Assembly: GCA_021464415.1 (NCBI GenBank)
Contig: CM038469.1
Coordinates: 4,318,501 to 4,382,500 of the forward strand
Length of the DNA: 64,000 bases
Direction: 5' to 3'
From: Lonicera japonica
Lineage: Eukaryota; Streptophyta; Magnoliopsida; Dipsacales; Caprifoliaceae
Shown piece after piece: positions 1 to 9,259 of the stretch. The notes below the pieces were generated by a model that was not told the DNA's origin, made no database searches, and worked only from the letters and a program-made list of their open reading frames with translations. Within the stretch, counting starts at the first letter, position 1, and the number at the start of each line of letters is the position of its first letter. Made by a program: the position numbers and the translations under genes.

Positions 1-799
1 ATAAAAATTTGATGCATTTGTTCATTTTCGACCATTCAAATTCTATATCATCATCTCACCCATTTTAAAACTGAATCCTTTAATGAAATTTTGTAAAGAG
101 AATCTACTCATCATAGAGGTTATCTTTAGCAACTTTTATAAAAAAAATTATATCTATTTAGTCTTCAAACTAGGCCTCCTTGGACAGAATTGGACCTAAA
201 GGTAATGGAGAGGAGCCAACTCCCTTTTAAATAAACTGATATTGTATCGCACAATATTGATGATATTTTTTGTGTGTGTGTTGTTTGGGTGGGGGAGGGG
301 GGGCGGGGTTTGCATTCAAGATGTTGTGTTGTCTGCATTACTTTAACGTAATACCACAAATATTCATGTAAAAGATTTGTACAATATGTCGGAAATTATA
401 GAGAATTTTATGGCCACTGCTCCTCCAGCCTCATAGTTTGCCAATTTCGCTGCTAACTGCCGGAGAATAACTTTTCCGGGTAAATCCAAAGAGGGGCTCT
501 TGGAATAATAAAGTGTTATTCCGGCGAAAAGGGAACTCGCCGGAAAAGTGTATGATACGATGAAGGTGGAAAGGTTACAGGAAAAAAGTGAAGGGATGGT
601 TATGATTATATTTAAGTTAAACTAGTGACCCACATATTTAAGTGACATGTTTTTATTGGCTTTGAGATTGCCAAGTTACATGTTTTTATTGCTGGCCAAA
701 CTAGTTGAATGGTTGTTTCATTTTGGTAGGGGTAACAAGTATAGAAATCACTTGAAAATATGTGACGAGACAAAATAAAATTGGCACAAAATTAACATG
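1..799. other. Left flank, no gene recognised
   Basis: No coding region, RNA gene or clear element end is visible. A short G-rich run lies near 290-306. A partial local repeat (the 'catgtttttattggctttgagattgccaa' type) near 645-700 recurs near 950-1000. The stretch borders duplicated unit A. If unit A is arranged like unit B, further alpha-dioxygenase exons should lie to the left of base 1, outside the window. Confidence 0.5.
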
Positions 800-2753
800 A
801 GAATATATGTTTGTCTAGAGATTTTGACAGTTTGTCGTGTGTCATATTCGTGTCTAAATTTTAGAACAGAATTGACACGAAATTATAATTATATGGTGTT
901 ACTTGTGTCTAGTCGTGTTAATGGTGTGTAAATGAGAGAATTTGTATTCCTTTAGCTTTGAGCATTGCCAAATGGCATGTTTTTACTGGCTTGTCAAAAT
1001 AGTACAATCTTCATCTTATTTTGCCCACTCTTACCTTTTAACGGTTTTTGAATGGAGGTAAACAGAAGGGTTGAATTGAAACAAATCCACTGTTTAAGAG
1101 CTTAATTGAAACAAAGTTTAGTTTAAGGACTGGATTGAAATAGGTCAATGATTAAGGGAAATTGGTCATTTACTCTATGACTGTGACATGCTGTTCTCCA
1201 CCATGTTTTAGTAAAGATGTCTAACTTAATGCATTGCACATATTTAATGTTTTTCTTGAAAAAAAAAAAGTAGAAGAAGAAAAGTCTTGCCCTAAACTCA
1301 ATTATTGAACAAACTGATATCCATATCGTAATGGTTTAGTGATTGATGGGTGTATGCATTTAAGATATCTACATTTCTTATGCTTAATTTTTATAAAAAA
1401 ATTGTACAATGTATTTATTTTTTCAGCATCGCTCTTATTAAGGAAAATGGCATCTCTTCACGATCTAGTTCTCTCCCACCGGCATTCTCTCACTCTTTAA
1501 ATGTGAGAATAGTTAACTTTTGTTTTATTCCCACTGTCCCTTTCCCCTTCTCAAGGATAAATTTCAAATAAACTCATATAAATATTGTTAGGTTATGTTA
1601 ATGTATGTTCTAAATGCATACGTTAATAATTTATTTGTGAAAAAAAAAAGATTTATGTTTTACCATATATTCAAAAAAAATGATTCTTTACAATAAAATC
1701 TCCAAACCTGAGTTGCAACCAAACCCAGCTAGTTATCTAAAAATATATAAGAAAACAATCAATTTTTGTCCAAGCCAAACAGTTAATCTTGATGTCTTTT
1801 CCGATCATCATTCCTTAATAGTTTCATGTCTTCCAAATTCGAGAATTTGCGCTAGATTTAAAATTTTCTACAAAGGGGTTTCAATAGTGCGAGAAAACGA
1901 GAAGCCGGCGGTGAGATTGTGTGCAGAATCTCTGGTGCTTAAACTTTGTAATTTCTTCTGGATTTTTATTCGAATTCGTAGCTTTCTAGTCGTATATAGC
2001 ATAAAGCAGTGGTGGAGCCAAAAATTTTATCCAATGGAGATTTGACTAAAAAAAAAGTATAACAAATAATAAAACTCTTAAGTGAAAAAAGCCGAATTTG
2101 TTAGTCAACCATCCCTACAGTGTGAAGCTAAAAAGAGAGTGTAAATCCAACACGAGAGTGAGAGAGAGTTACGGGTATAATTTTTTTTTTCTCTTTTGTT
2201 TTTTTTTTTGTGTGTAATTCTTGTACAGAAAAATGCTTTTGTTATTTTGTTGGCTTTTAATAAAAAATAATTACAATTTTAGCTCTAAGGTTTTGAGACC
2301 TTATAAATGCAACCTCAAACTTTAAAATTTTAGACAAAAATCCATGTATTACTTAGTTGTAAAAAAAAAAAAAGTCCAAATCTAGCTAGGGCTTAAGCCA
2401 GCGCCCCCTCCCCCCCTTCTCTCCCCACTTGGCCCACTTTGCTTGTGCCCGGCGTAGAAAGACATTTTTCACATCTCACTCTGTGTTAATTATGTGCAAG
2501 AATTTGTATATTTGTATTTATATATATATAGTTTGAATTTAATACGGACCTTCTTTTAGTGATGTTCTTTCATTGTCAAATGTTGAAGAGATATTTCAAT
2601 GACGTTTACGTTGTTAAAGATAGGTTTGTATCAGAAATTTACCACATATATATACACCCAAATTTATGTATGTATTGTTTCAATCAACATAAATAATAAA
2701 GTTATTGAGTACTGATGTTAATAACAAATCTGCCAAATATATATCCCTACCTT

Positions 2754-3334
2754 CAGAGGCGGACCCATGATTCTTCCGAGGGGTGGACTAATAGTGACAG
2801 ATAAAAATAATTATATAAAAAAAATCAAAATTATAACCATAATGTGAAAAGAAAATTTAATAGCATAATTTAAATATTTGAGTTTATACATAACAAAAAG
2901 TATTTAACAAAGTTGAGCTCGACGAGATTTTAATGATTCAAATTCATCTGTTACAGACTCTAAATCAATTTTCAAATCGAGGTCTCGCTTGATGTTCAAC
3001 AACATGCAATCGGCAAGAACTACATCCTCCATTGAGCTACCTAAATATGTTTTGATATTATTTATATGGGAAAATGCTCTTTTTGTACTCGCCGTATAAA
3101 CAGGAAGAGTCAATACAAGACGAATCAATCTATCAAGCATAGTATAATCTTCCAACTTTCTTCTAAAAACTAGTTCTTGGAATAACTCAACAAGGGTAGA
3201 AAGCTTATGAAACTCGGGATCACAAACAACATCAAGCTTATATTATTAATTTTATTTTTTTTACTAGTGCTAGTAGGTTTTTCAAAATTTTTCCCTGTGC
3301 TGAAGCCCTCCATGTCCCCCTGGTTCCGCCCCTG
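2754..3334 (-). mobile_element. hAT element relic, 581 bp, 8-bp target duplication
   Basis: The left end reads CAGAGGCGGACCCATG. The right end, reverse-complemented, reads CAGGGGCGGAACCAGG, so these are imperfect terminal inverted repeats. Both sides are flanked by the perfect 8-bp duplication CCTACCTT (2746-2753 and 3335-3342). An 8-bp duplication and CAG-GGCGGA ends are typical of plant hAT elements. Unit B has the uninterrupted site at about 20761-20770, which confirms the boundaries. It holds only the C-terminal part of a transposase, so it is an internally deleted copy. It inserted right at the end of the 21-nt exon 2 stub of unit A. Confidence 0.9.
2904..3155 (-). pseudogene. hAT transposase C-terminal dimerisation region (fragment)
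   Basis: This is an 83-codon open stretch with the pattern LIRLVLTLPV-x4-TKRAFS and then a leucine-rich tail ending near ESLKSRR. That matches the hATC dimerisation domain of TTF-zinc-finger-type hAT transposases, where the motif is LVLTLPVSTA(T/S)xERAFS. In the family this domain is the last part of a transposase of about 700 residues. The zinc finger and the DDE catalytic core are missing, so the fragment cannot be active alone. It lies entirely inside the 581-bp hAT element, on the minus strand. Confidence 0.8.
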
Positions 3335-3339
3335 CCTAC

Positions 3340-3360
3340 CTTATCAATTGAGTGAATAAT
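3340..3360 (-). pseudogene. Alpha-DOX exon 2 stub, unit A
   Basis: Twenty-one bases encode IIHSIDK, matching the first seven codons of the real exon 2 (IIHLIDK at 16025). The base pair before it, where AG is needed, reads GG (forward 'aatccgcat'), so the splice acceptor is lost in this copy, while unit B keeps AG. After GATAAG the sequence leaves the exon and does not continue into LGIWHRLP. The hAT element lies immediately downstream, with its 8-bp target duplication overlapping the stub. Confidence 0.75.
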
Positions 3361-4029
3361 CCGCATTTAGTTATACTCAATTGTGTGTTAAATAATGTAA
3401 CCAAACTGCCAATTAATAAGGCTCTAAATGCATACACAACAATATAACGTCCTTAAAAAATTAATGGCTAAAGATTGTCCACAACAATGTCACTACAAGA
3501 AAATAACGTCTCAGTGACACTGAAATTATTTTTAACATCACAAATTACTCAAAAGATTTCGTCACCAAGTTGAGAGTCATGGTGCATCAAAAAAATATGG
3601 GTTTGATACAAAAGGTTTTGGTCACTAAAAGTTTATGCGCGCTTAACTAAAATATTGCACCATATGTCACTAATCTCTTGATAATCGTAACTTGTGACAT
3701 ATCCAATATTTAATTTCATCACTAAAGGAGTTCAATTCATAACAAAACACAAATTTTCATCAATAAAGGATTACATTATGTGACAAAAATGTGTTTCGTC
3801 ACAAATCTTTAGTGGCAAAGGTCATATTTGGTGAAGAAGAGGTATTGTCATCACAAGTGCTCTATCTCTAATTCAACAATTTGTTATAGTGTGCATGCAT
3901 GTAGGCTTTAATGCATGTGGATCACCCAATCATAGACATGATCTTAGTGATATATGGTTCTATAACCAAAGCATATTGCATTAAAAATGATCGCTAAAAG
4001 CTTGATTTGTGAGCAAACAATCCACTTTA

Positions 4030-4041
4030 CAGATGGAATAC

Positions 4042-4085
<44 letters not shown>

Positions 4086-4086
4086 T
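4030..4086. repeat. (TA)n-(TG)n microsatellite
   Basis: A run of about ten TA units followed by about twelve TG units lies within intron 1 of unit A. The matching place in unit B (about 21550-21595) has a shorter, differently arranged TA/TG tract, so the locus has varied in length. Confidence 0.85.
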
Positions 4087-4165
4087 TGTCTGTTTCTTTG
4101 TATATATAATAGGGAGTAAATTAAATGGATGGAATTACCAAAAATAGAATTTTATTGGTGAGGGT

Positions 4166-6232
4166 CGTAGGCGGGGAGCCATTAAGGGACATGTGGGGTC
4201 GAGTACCCCGCCCCCCCCCCTCCCCCCCTGCCGCAGCATTGGTTTTGATTTTTTTTATTATATATATATGGAGTATTTTTTTTAAAAAATAATTATATAA
4301 GGACTTATATGCAAAAACATATACTTAAAGGTTCCTAAGTGTAAAAAAATTAAAACTTTCAATAAACCAAATCCACACAACTCTTCTCTCTCTCTCTCTC
4401 ATTAACTTCTACTTCTCTCCTCTCAGCTATCTCTTTTTCTTTTACTTCTCCGCTCTAACCTTCTTCGCTTCATACAGCTATCACTCCACGCAACCACCCT
4501 TCCACCTCCACTCTCCTGCTGTTTATTTCTACACCATAAGCTCCTCCGCTCTTGGGTAATATTTCTATATCTACTTTTCAAAATTAGAGATTATATTATT
4601 TCTTGATTTGTTGCATTAGATTAGTTGTATTTCTTTATTAATTGCATAATATTAAGTTTATTTCTTGAACTATTGATTATTTGATTAATTGTTAAATATT
4701 TTATGATTTACGTGTAAACCCTAATTGTTGAATATTAGTTCTATTATTAATTAATAACATAATTTTAATTATATAGTAATAGAGTTACTTAATAATTTAT
4801 TTTATTTTTATTAAAAATTGTATTAATGGACAATTTTTTGATAAAGATGAAGAGGGTTAGTGAGCCTACTTGTTCTCAACCAAAGTTCAATCCTCTTGAA
4901 ATGCAACGCCTAGCAATTTACAAGCTAGATCTTCTCAATCCGAAATCCCATTCTCGTAATCAGGGGCAAAGCTATTAAGGGGCGGGTGCCCCCTGTTGGT
5001 TTTGAATTTTTTTACTAGATATGGGGTATTTTTTGAAAAAAAAAATTATATATATATATAGGAACTTGTGTGCATAAAAGTAAACTTGAGGAGACCTAAC
5101 TAAAAACTTCAAACTTAGTTCTTCTCCATTTCGTTCTCTCTCTCAACTTCTTCTCCATCTCATATTTTCTCGCCTCTTTGTTTCACACACTGCTTCGTTC
5201 CCCCACCCGCACCCTTCTTTTTAAATAAAAATTAAATCGGATTAAGTTAGGTTAAATAAAAGGAGGATGAGGAACGTGAGGAAGAAGATGGAATAGGAGA
5301 GGACGGAGGGAGGTTGAGAATGAAGAAGAAAAAGTGGGAAGAAGATGTAGAGATGAGATATTTTATATTTAGGATTTTAGTAAAGGTTAAAATGACTCAT
5401 ATACCCTTGGTCTTATGAAATATTTACAATATTTATTCTTTCATATTTTATGGTGTCTTATTTATTAGTATTGTTTTATTGTGAGCTTTTATTAGAAAAA
5501 GTATTATCTTATTATAAATAATAAATATATAGTTACTTAAAATAATATTTTTTTATTATAAAATAATATTTATAATAAAAACTACTTTAATTTTGTAAGA
5601 TTACTATCTATAATAAAATAATATTGTGTTGTTTAGATGGTATTGCCTATATAAATCCATGAGGTAATGGCTTTTTTTTTATCTTAATTTGGTGATTTTT
5701 ATTTTTATTTTTTTTTGCTCTAGATGATTTGACATTAGAGTAGGCAGTGTAAATCATGATTAGAATTATATATTTCAAGTTTTTGTATGCAATGTGTCTC
5801 GCTTCAGAAAGGGGCGCGCATGCGCCTTACACCTTGTGCCTAGGTTCTAGGGATTTTGGCACCTCAGTGCGCCTTTAGTTTTTGACAAATATAATCATAA
5901 GTACTTTCACATCTCTCTCTCTCCGTCTCGAAAAGAAAAGGCAGACTTTATGGATTGGATGGGCATTTGATTTAAATTTTGACGACATTTAAATTTGTTA
6001 ACGGTGCAGCTCAAATTTGGTGGGCAAGTAATAGAATTTCGACCAAATTTTGCCCCCCATTGGTCTAATTCCTTGCTTCACCACTGCTCGTAATTGTTCG
6101 CATTTTTTATTTCAGTTGTATGAACTATTATTAATGCTATTATGTTTGTTTTAAAAATTTTAAGACTTTAAATATTATTTGATGTACTTTGAATTTCGCC
6201 CTCACTTGATTCAAATCTTGGCTCCGCCACTG
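4166..6232. mobile_element. Non-autonomous hAT element (2067 bp, outer) in exon 1
   Basis: It is flanked by the perfect 8-bp duplication GTGAGGGT (4158-4165 and 6233-6240). The right end reverse-complements to CAGTGGCGGAGCCAAG and the left end is CGTAGGCGGGGAGCC, imperfect inverted repeats of hAT type. Without its nested insert it is about 930 bp. It is the same family as 17265-18142: both share the 'gtttttggttttg', 'cctaagtgtaaaaaaattaaaactttcaat' and CT-rich stretches. No transposase is present. A short coding-like stretch near 4848-4960 may be a remnant of an N-terminal exon. Confidence 0.85.
4961..6086. mobile_element. Nested hAT element (1126 bp)
   Basis: It sits inside the outer hAT element and is flanked by the perfect 8-bp duplication CTCGTAAT (4953-4960 and 6087-6094). 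The left end is CAGGGGCAAAGC. The right end reverse-complements to CAGTGGTGAAGC. The internal left part resembles the outer element, so a relative inserted into a relative. The outer element reads continuously across the duplication ('attctcgtaat' to 'tgttcgcattt'), as the uninterrupted relative at about 17990-18010 also suggests. No transposase ORF was found. Confidence 0.85.
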
Positions 6233-6865
6233 GTGAGGGTCATCCTTGCCAAAACTTCAAGAAAGTCTCTATGGATGAAATGGTTCAGTACTACACCCAT
6301 TATAGCAGGAAAAGCTTCTAGATAAATGGTATAAATGCTTTATGGGTTTTTTTCTATTAAAAACAAGTTAATGAACACCTGCATGATCTAACACAACAAC
6401 ATATATATACATATTTTTGTGGAAACACAAGTTCGATGATAATTATGACTCCGTTTGATTGCAAAGATGGAAAAGAAAAATAAATTTAGTTAGTTTGTGT
6501 GAAAAGATAGAAAATAAGGTTAAAGATGTTACTCATTTTTTGAGTATATATCATTCATCCTTCAATATTTTTGGTGGAAAATTTTTACTCACCACCAAGC
6601 AAAGAATTTTTCTTCATGGAAAAACTTAAAAATCAAGAGGATATAACCTCTATCACTCAACTAATTTTCCATCTTTTCATCAAAACTAACTCAATTTATT
6701 TTCCTTTTCCACTTTGCAATCAAACGGAGCCTAAGTGTTTGAATAAGAACATCCCAGAATATGGGCGGCTTAGCTTTGATCAACTATTCAACTTAATTGT
6801 CCTTCTCCTCCGCACACAAGTAAACAACAATGTCAACATACACATACGTTTTTTCAGCATCATAT

Positions 6866-7096
6866 TATTAAATTATACAACATAAAATAGAAAGATTATA
6901 TTAATGAGCTACAAGAATTCCAAATGGGTTACATTGCTATTACAATAATCCGTTTACAATACAAAACTAACTAATATATATTATTACAAAGGAGAGAAAC
7001 TAATTATGACAATGAGAGAAACATAAATAAATATAAAAGATGAAAGAAGGGATCCAATGGTAGAACGGGATCCAAGGTATTCTAACAATTCTAACA
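6866..7096 (-). repeat. 3' LTR of the gene-carrying element
   Basis: A direct copy of 9260-9507. On the minus strand it starts TGTTAGAATTG. The last dinucleotide has changed from CA to TA (forward 'tattaaattatac' versus 'tgttaaattatac'). It lacks an extra stretch of about 17 bp near a GGATCC motif that the other LTR has. Confidence 0.9.
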
Positions 7097-7110
7097 CCCC
7101 CCTCAAACTC
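7097..7110 (-). other. Polypurine tract
   Basis: On the minus strand GAGTTTGAGGGGGG lies directly before the TG start of the 3' LTR, where plus-strand DNA synthesis of an LTR element is primed. This fixes the element's orientation as minus. Confidence 0.8.
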
Positions 7111-7488
7111 AAGGTGGTATGAAGAAACCAACTTGAGTTTGAAGAGAGATAATGGAAAGATAAAGAAGAATAAGCTACCCAAACAGCTATTGAGAAATTG
7201 AACGGTATGCTATTGAATGATAAAAAAAGTTCAAAAATTCTGACGATCATCAATACCAAAAATTAAGATATCACTGAGGTTAGAAGAAGGATAATCAAAA
7301 GAATTATATCCTAAAACTGTCCGGTTAGGATTTGATGATCCGACAACCTCCGCAACCAGACCCACTTAAGAAGACCCCCCTGAAAATCCTTCCAAACGAG
7401 CTTGGTAATCTGACATATTTGGATACGTCGGAAAAGCCCTGTGTTTTGAACGATTCATGGTAGTCGGAAGGATATTAGATGCAATATT

Positions 7489-8031
7489 TTATGTCGACAT
7501 GAGGAGTCGGAATAAGCTTTCGGAGCAAGGATATCCCAATAGATCTTCATTGATCGGAAGAACCCCAGGTTGTGGAAGATTCACAGTAATTGGAACAACC
7601 TCAGGTGCAATATTATCTGCCGACAATAGGAATCTTGAAGAACTTCCAAGAGGAGTTAAGACAAGGGATGGGTTAGCGCTAGAATACCTTCCTCCTAATC
7701 GTGCTTCTAACGCTGTTACCCATGATTGTAAAGCTTCTAATTTTTGTTGAAGAGAAGTTAGGAGAGCAGTACAACCACCAACAGGATTATCGATCCTCGC
7801 CCGAGCTTTAAAAAGAAACGACGTGAGAGTTTCAAGATGTTTGTAGTCGGGAACATGTTTCAAAATACTTACAACATTTTTTACCCCGAAAACAGAGAAT
7901 ATGGTGTAATAATCTTGACGAGTAAGCTCACGTGGAAAAAATTTAGCCGTTTCACAAAATGGAGGACAAGCTCTACGGAAATAAGCACAAGCAGCACATG
8001 GAGTGCCTCTAGAGCGGACAGTGTTTGACAT
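7489..8031 (-). CDS. LOB-domain (LBD) protein ORF inside an LTR retrotransposon
   Basis: A 180-residue ORF starts at MSNTVRSRG. Residues 12-26 give the LOB zinc-finger-like C block, CAAC-x6-C-x3-C (CAACAYFRRACPPFC). A GAS-like block with VFGVKN follows at about residues 48-53. The RxDNPVGGC stretch and a leucine-spaced segment (LTSLQQKLEALQ) complete the domain by about residue 112. These are the parts by which plant LATERAL ORGAN BOUNDARIES DOMAIN transcription factors bind DNA and dimerise. The reading frame stays open upstream to 8352, but the LOB start codon at 8031 is the natural one. There is no intron within the domain, although many LBD genes have one there, so capture from a spliced RNA is plausible. 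Compared with typical LBDs the GAS block is divergent (GVK for GAS) and the usual DP is NP. Expression and function are unknown. Confidence 0.8.
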   Translation of the reverse strand: MSNTVRSRGTPCAACAYFRRACPPFCETAKFFPRELTRQDYYTIFSVFGVKNVVSILKHVPDYKHLETLTSFLFKARARIDNPVGGCTALLTSLQQKLEALQSWVTALEARLGGRYSSANPSLVLTPLGSSSRFLLSADNIAPEVVPITVNLPQPGVLPINEDLLGYPCSESLFRLLMST

Positions 8032-8051
8032 AATTTTGATAAGGAAACTGG

Positions 8052-8220
8052 AATTTTCAGAGTGATAAAGAGGAAAAAGGGATAAGAGACTGGAATTTTC
8101 AGAGTGATGAGAGAGATTGGGCTGGAAAGTTATAGCCCTGGACGGATTTTGAATTATGAAAAACTTTCGAGGATTTCGAAACTGGAAACTTTTTGAGGAT
8201 TTCGAAACTGGAAACTTTAA
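8052..8220. repeat. Two short direct repeats upstream of the LBD ORF
   Basis: 'ggaattttcagagtgat' occurs twice (about 8050 and 8091), and 'gaggatttcgaaactggaaacttt' occurs twice (about 8170 and 8195). They lie between the peroxidase piece and the LBD start and extend the LBD frame upstream without adding a recognisable domain. Confidence 0.6.
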
Positions 8221-8489
8221 AAGAAATTGACTTCCGGCTAGATTTGGACTTGACAAGTCTTCAAGTAAAAGTACCACGCGTGAGCGCGCGTGGCTGCTTT
8301 TGGATAAACTTGATGGGTTAAAAAAAATCTGGGGCGAAACTGTAAATATCAAAAACCTTTTAAAACTTTTTTGGACTGAAAAGTGAGACTAGAAAGTGTA
8401 TGGGGGGTCAAACAGAAAGACACCAATTTTTTTTTTTAGATAAAAAGTAAAGTCCCCTAAAGCACCGATTTGAGTGCTTGCAGCTGTAG

Positions 8490-8811
8490 CACCAAGGGCG
8501 GTCTTGGCCCGTACGACGACGTCGAAGCCGTCGCCGGGGAGGGAGAGGTTGATGTCGGCATCTCGCTCGGCCTTTGCAAAGGCGGTGGAGGAGATGAGGA
8601 CGAAAGCATCGCAACCTTCGACGAGGCAGTCGTGGAAGAAGAGGCGGATGCGGCGGCGGCAATGGTGGGTGAGTTGATCTGCCTGTTGGTGGTGGTGTCT
8701 TGCATTATCTGCTCGAATTTAGGGCATGTTTTTTTTGGTAGTACGCTGTGTTTAGCATTCGAGATTGCGAGTAAGAGGGAGTAGTAAAAATTGAAAACCA
8801 GAGAAACATAA
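8490..8811 (-). pseudogene. Class III peroxidase 5' coding fragment, frameshifted
   Basis: Read on the minus strand in more than one frame, this gives the start of a secreted plant peroxidase. There is a hydrophobic signal-like stretch (YSLLLAISNA), a YYQ-TCP start whose frame is broken at a run of eight A, then CPKFEQIMQD and NSPTIAAA. After another one-base frame change near 8655 come IRLFFHDCLVEGCDA, KAERDADINLSLPGDGFD and VVVRAKTAL. In class III peroxidases RLFFHDC contains the distal Arg and catalytic His, and the cysteines form conserved bridges. Similarity stops after AKTAL, before the proximal haem His, so about two thirds of the enzyme is missing. At least two frame breaks mean it encodes no enzyme. 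Confidence 0.85.
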
Positions 8812-8840
8812 GAAATGGTGCTACTACCACTGCCATTAGA

Positions 8841-9056
8841 TTATCTCCCTAAGGAAGTACAGAGAGAGATTAAGGAGAAGTTAGATGGAGAGGGAAGTGG
8901 TATTAAAGGGATAGTGTTTTTGGCGATGGATTCTTGTTCAGTGGCAGTAGCGGAGTAGGTATCGCGGTCGGAGAGTTTGTTGAGGCAAGTGAGGACTCTG
9001 TGCTTGAATTCTCGAGCTGAAGCTGCTTGGCTTGAAGACTGTTTGGCAATTGCCAT
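8841..9056 (-). pseudogene. TORTIFOLIA1/SPIRAL2-like 5' coding fragment
   Basis: A 71-codon ORF starts MAIAKQSSSQAASAREFKHR and continues VLTCLNKLSDRDTYSATATE and QESIAKN. It resembles the start of TOR1-like plant microtubule-associated ARM-repeat proteins, whose first repeat reads (D/E)xKxRVxTCLNxLSDRDT with xAAAELxSIA following. After SIAKN the frame no longer matches, and it runs to a stop after LCTSLGR. The family protein has several hundred residues, so only its start was taken. It lies in element sense, upstream of the peroxidase piece, with about 30 bp between them. The assignment rests on remembered family sequence, not a search. Confidence 0.6.
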
Positions 9057-9247
9057 TGTTGAAGACGAAAAGTGGTGTTGTTATGGTGAGGGAGGTGGTG
9101 CTGAAGGAATTTCCGGTAACATAGGTGAGGCGTGATTGGCGGCTCCACGCACCGGAGAAGCTCTTTGATGGTTAACCGGGCAGGCGGCAAAAGGCCACCG
9201 CCGGAAAAGGTAGAACCCAAAAATTCTGGGTGAGAAAATCGAACCTT

Positions 9248-9259
9248 CCTCTGATACCA
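9248..9259 (-). other. Primer-binding site (initiator tRNA-Met type)
   Basis: On the minus strand TGGTATCAGAGG directly follows the CA end of the 5' LTR. It matches the usual plant TGGTATCAGAGC complement of the initiator methionine tRNA 3' end. Confidence 0.9.

Larger units (their letters stand above)
4139..6300 (-). pseudogene. Alpha-DOX exon 1, unit A, split by a hAT insertion
   Basis: On the minus strand the first 60 bases (6300-6241) start with ATG and encode MGVVLNHFIHRDFLEVLARM. The sequence is then broken by a 2067-bp hAT element and its duplicated 8-bp target. It resumes at 4165-4139, encoding the TLTNKILFL end, and is followed by a GTAATT donor. Joined, it corresponds to the 29-codon exon 1 of unit B (MGSVLNHFIHRDFHEVVERM...). 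It matches the N-terminus of plant alpha-dioxygenases, which have a conserved F(I)HxDFHxxxERMTLxxKxLFL stretch. The insertion, plus the lost acceptor of the next stub, makes this copy non-functional as it stands. The position corresponding to unit B's TATAAAA reads CATAAAG here. Confidence 0.8.
800..6865 (-). repeat. Alpha-DOX duplication unit A (proximal part)
   Basis: This segment is colinear with 16916-22320 (unit B) once separate insertions are set aside. Shared landmarks include the 'gtgtctaaattttagaaca' block (about 850 and 16960), the 'ggcattctctc' block (about 1480 and 18430), the 'cacatctcactctg' block (about 2470 and 20495), the 'gtcactacaagaaaataacgtc' block (about 3490 and 20975), and the exon 1 region (about 6300 and 21700). 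It therefore carries, on the minus strand, exon 1, intron 1 and a 21-nt stub of exon 2. Units A and B diverge by many substitutions and hold different transposons, so the duplication is not recent. The unit resumes beyond the LTR element at 9508. Confidence 0.8.

Noticed and set aside
1680..2045. 121-codon plus-strand ORF
   Set aside because: The matching part of unit B (about 19860-20290) is not open, so the frame is not conserved between duplicates, and no family resemblance is seen.
1996..2455. hAT-like end CAGTGGTGGAGCC in unit A
   Set aside because: The left end is hAT-like, but I could not find a matching right end or an 8-bp duplication. The region differs from unit B but the boundaries cannot be supported.
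7457..7750. 97-codon plus-strand ORF opposite the LBD ORF
   Set aside because: It is the antisense shadow of the LBD coding strand. No family resemblance, while the minus strand carries a full LOB domain.
8408..8784. Several open frames on both strands, including Arg/Pro-rich and Gly/Glu-rich ones
   Set aside because: They are other-frame readings of the GC-rich peroxidase fragment. Only the frames containing RLFFHDC and CPKFEQIMQD have family support.
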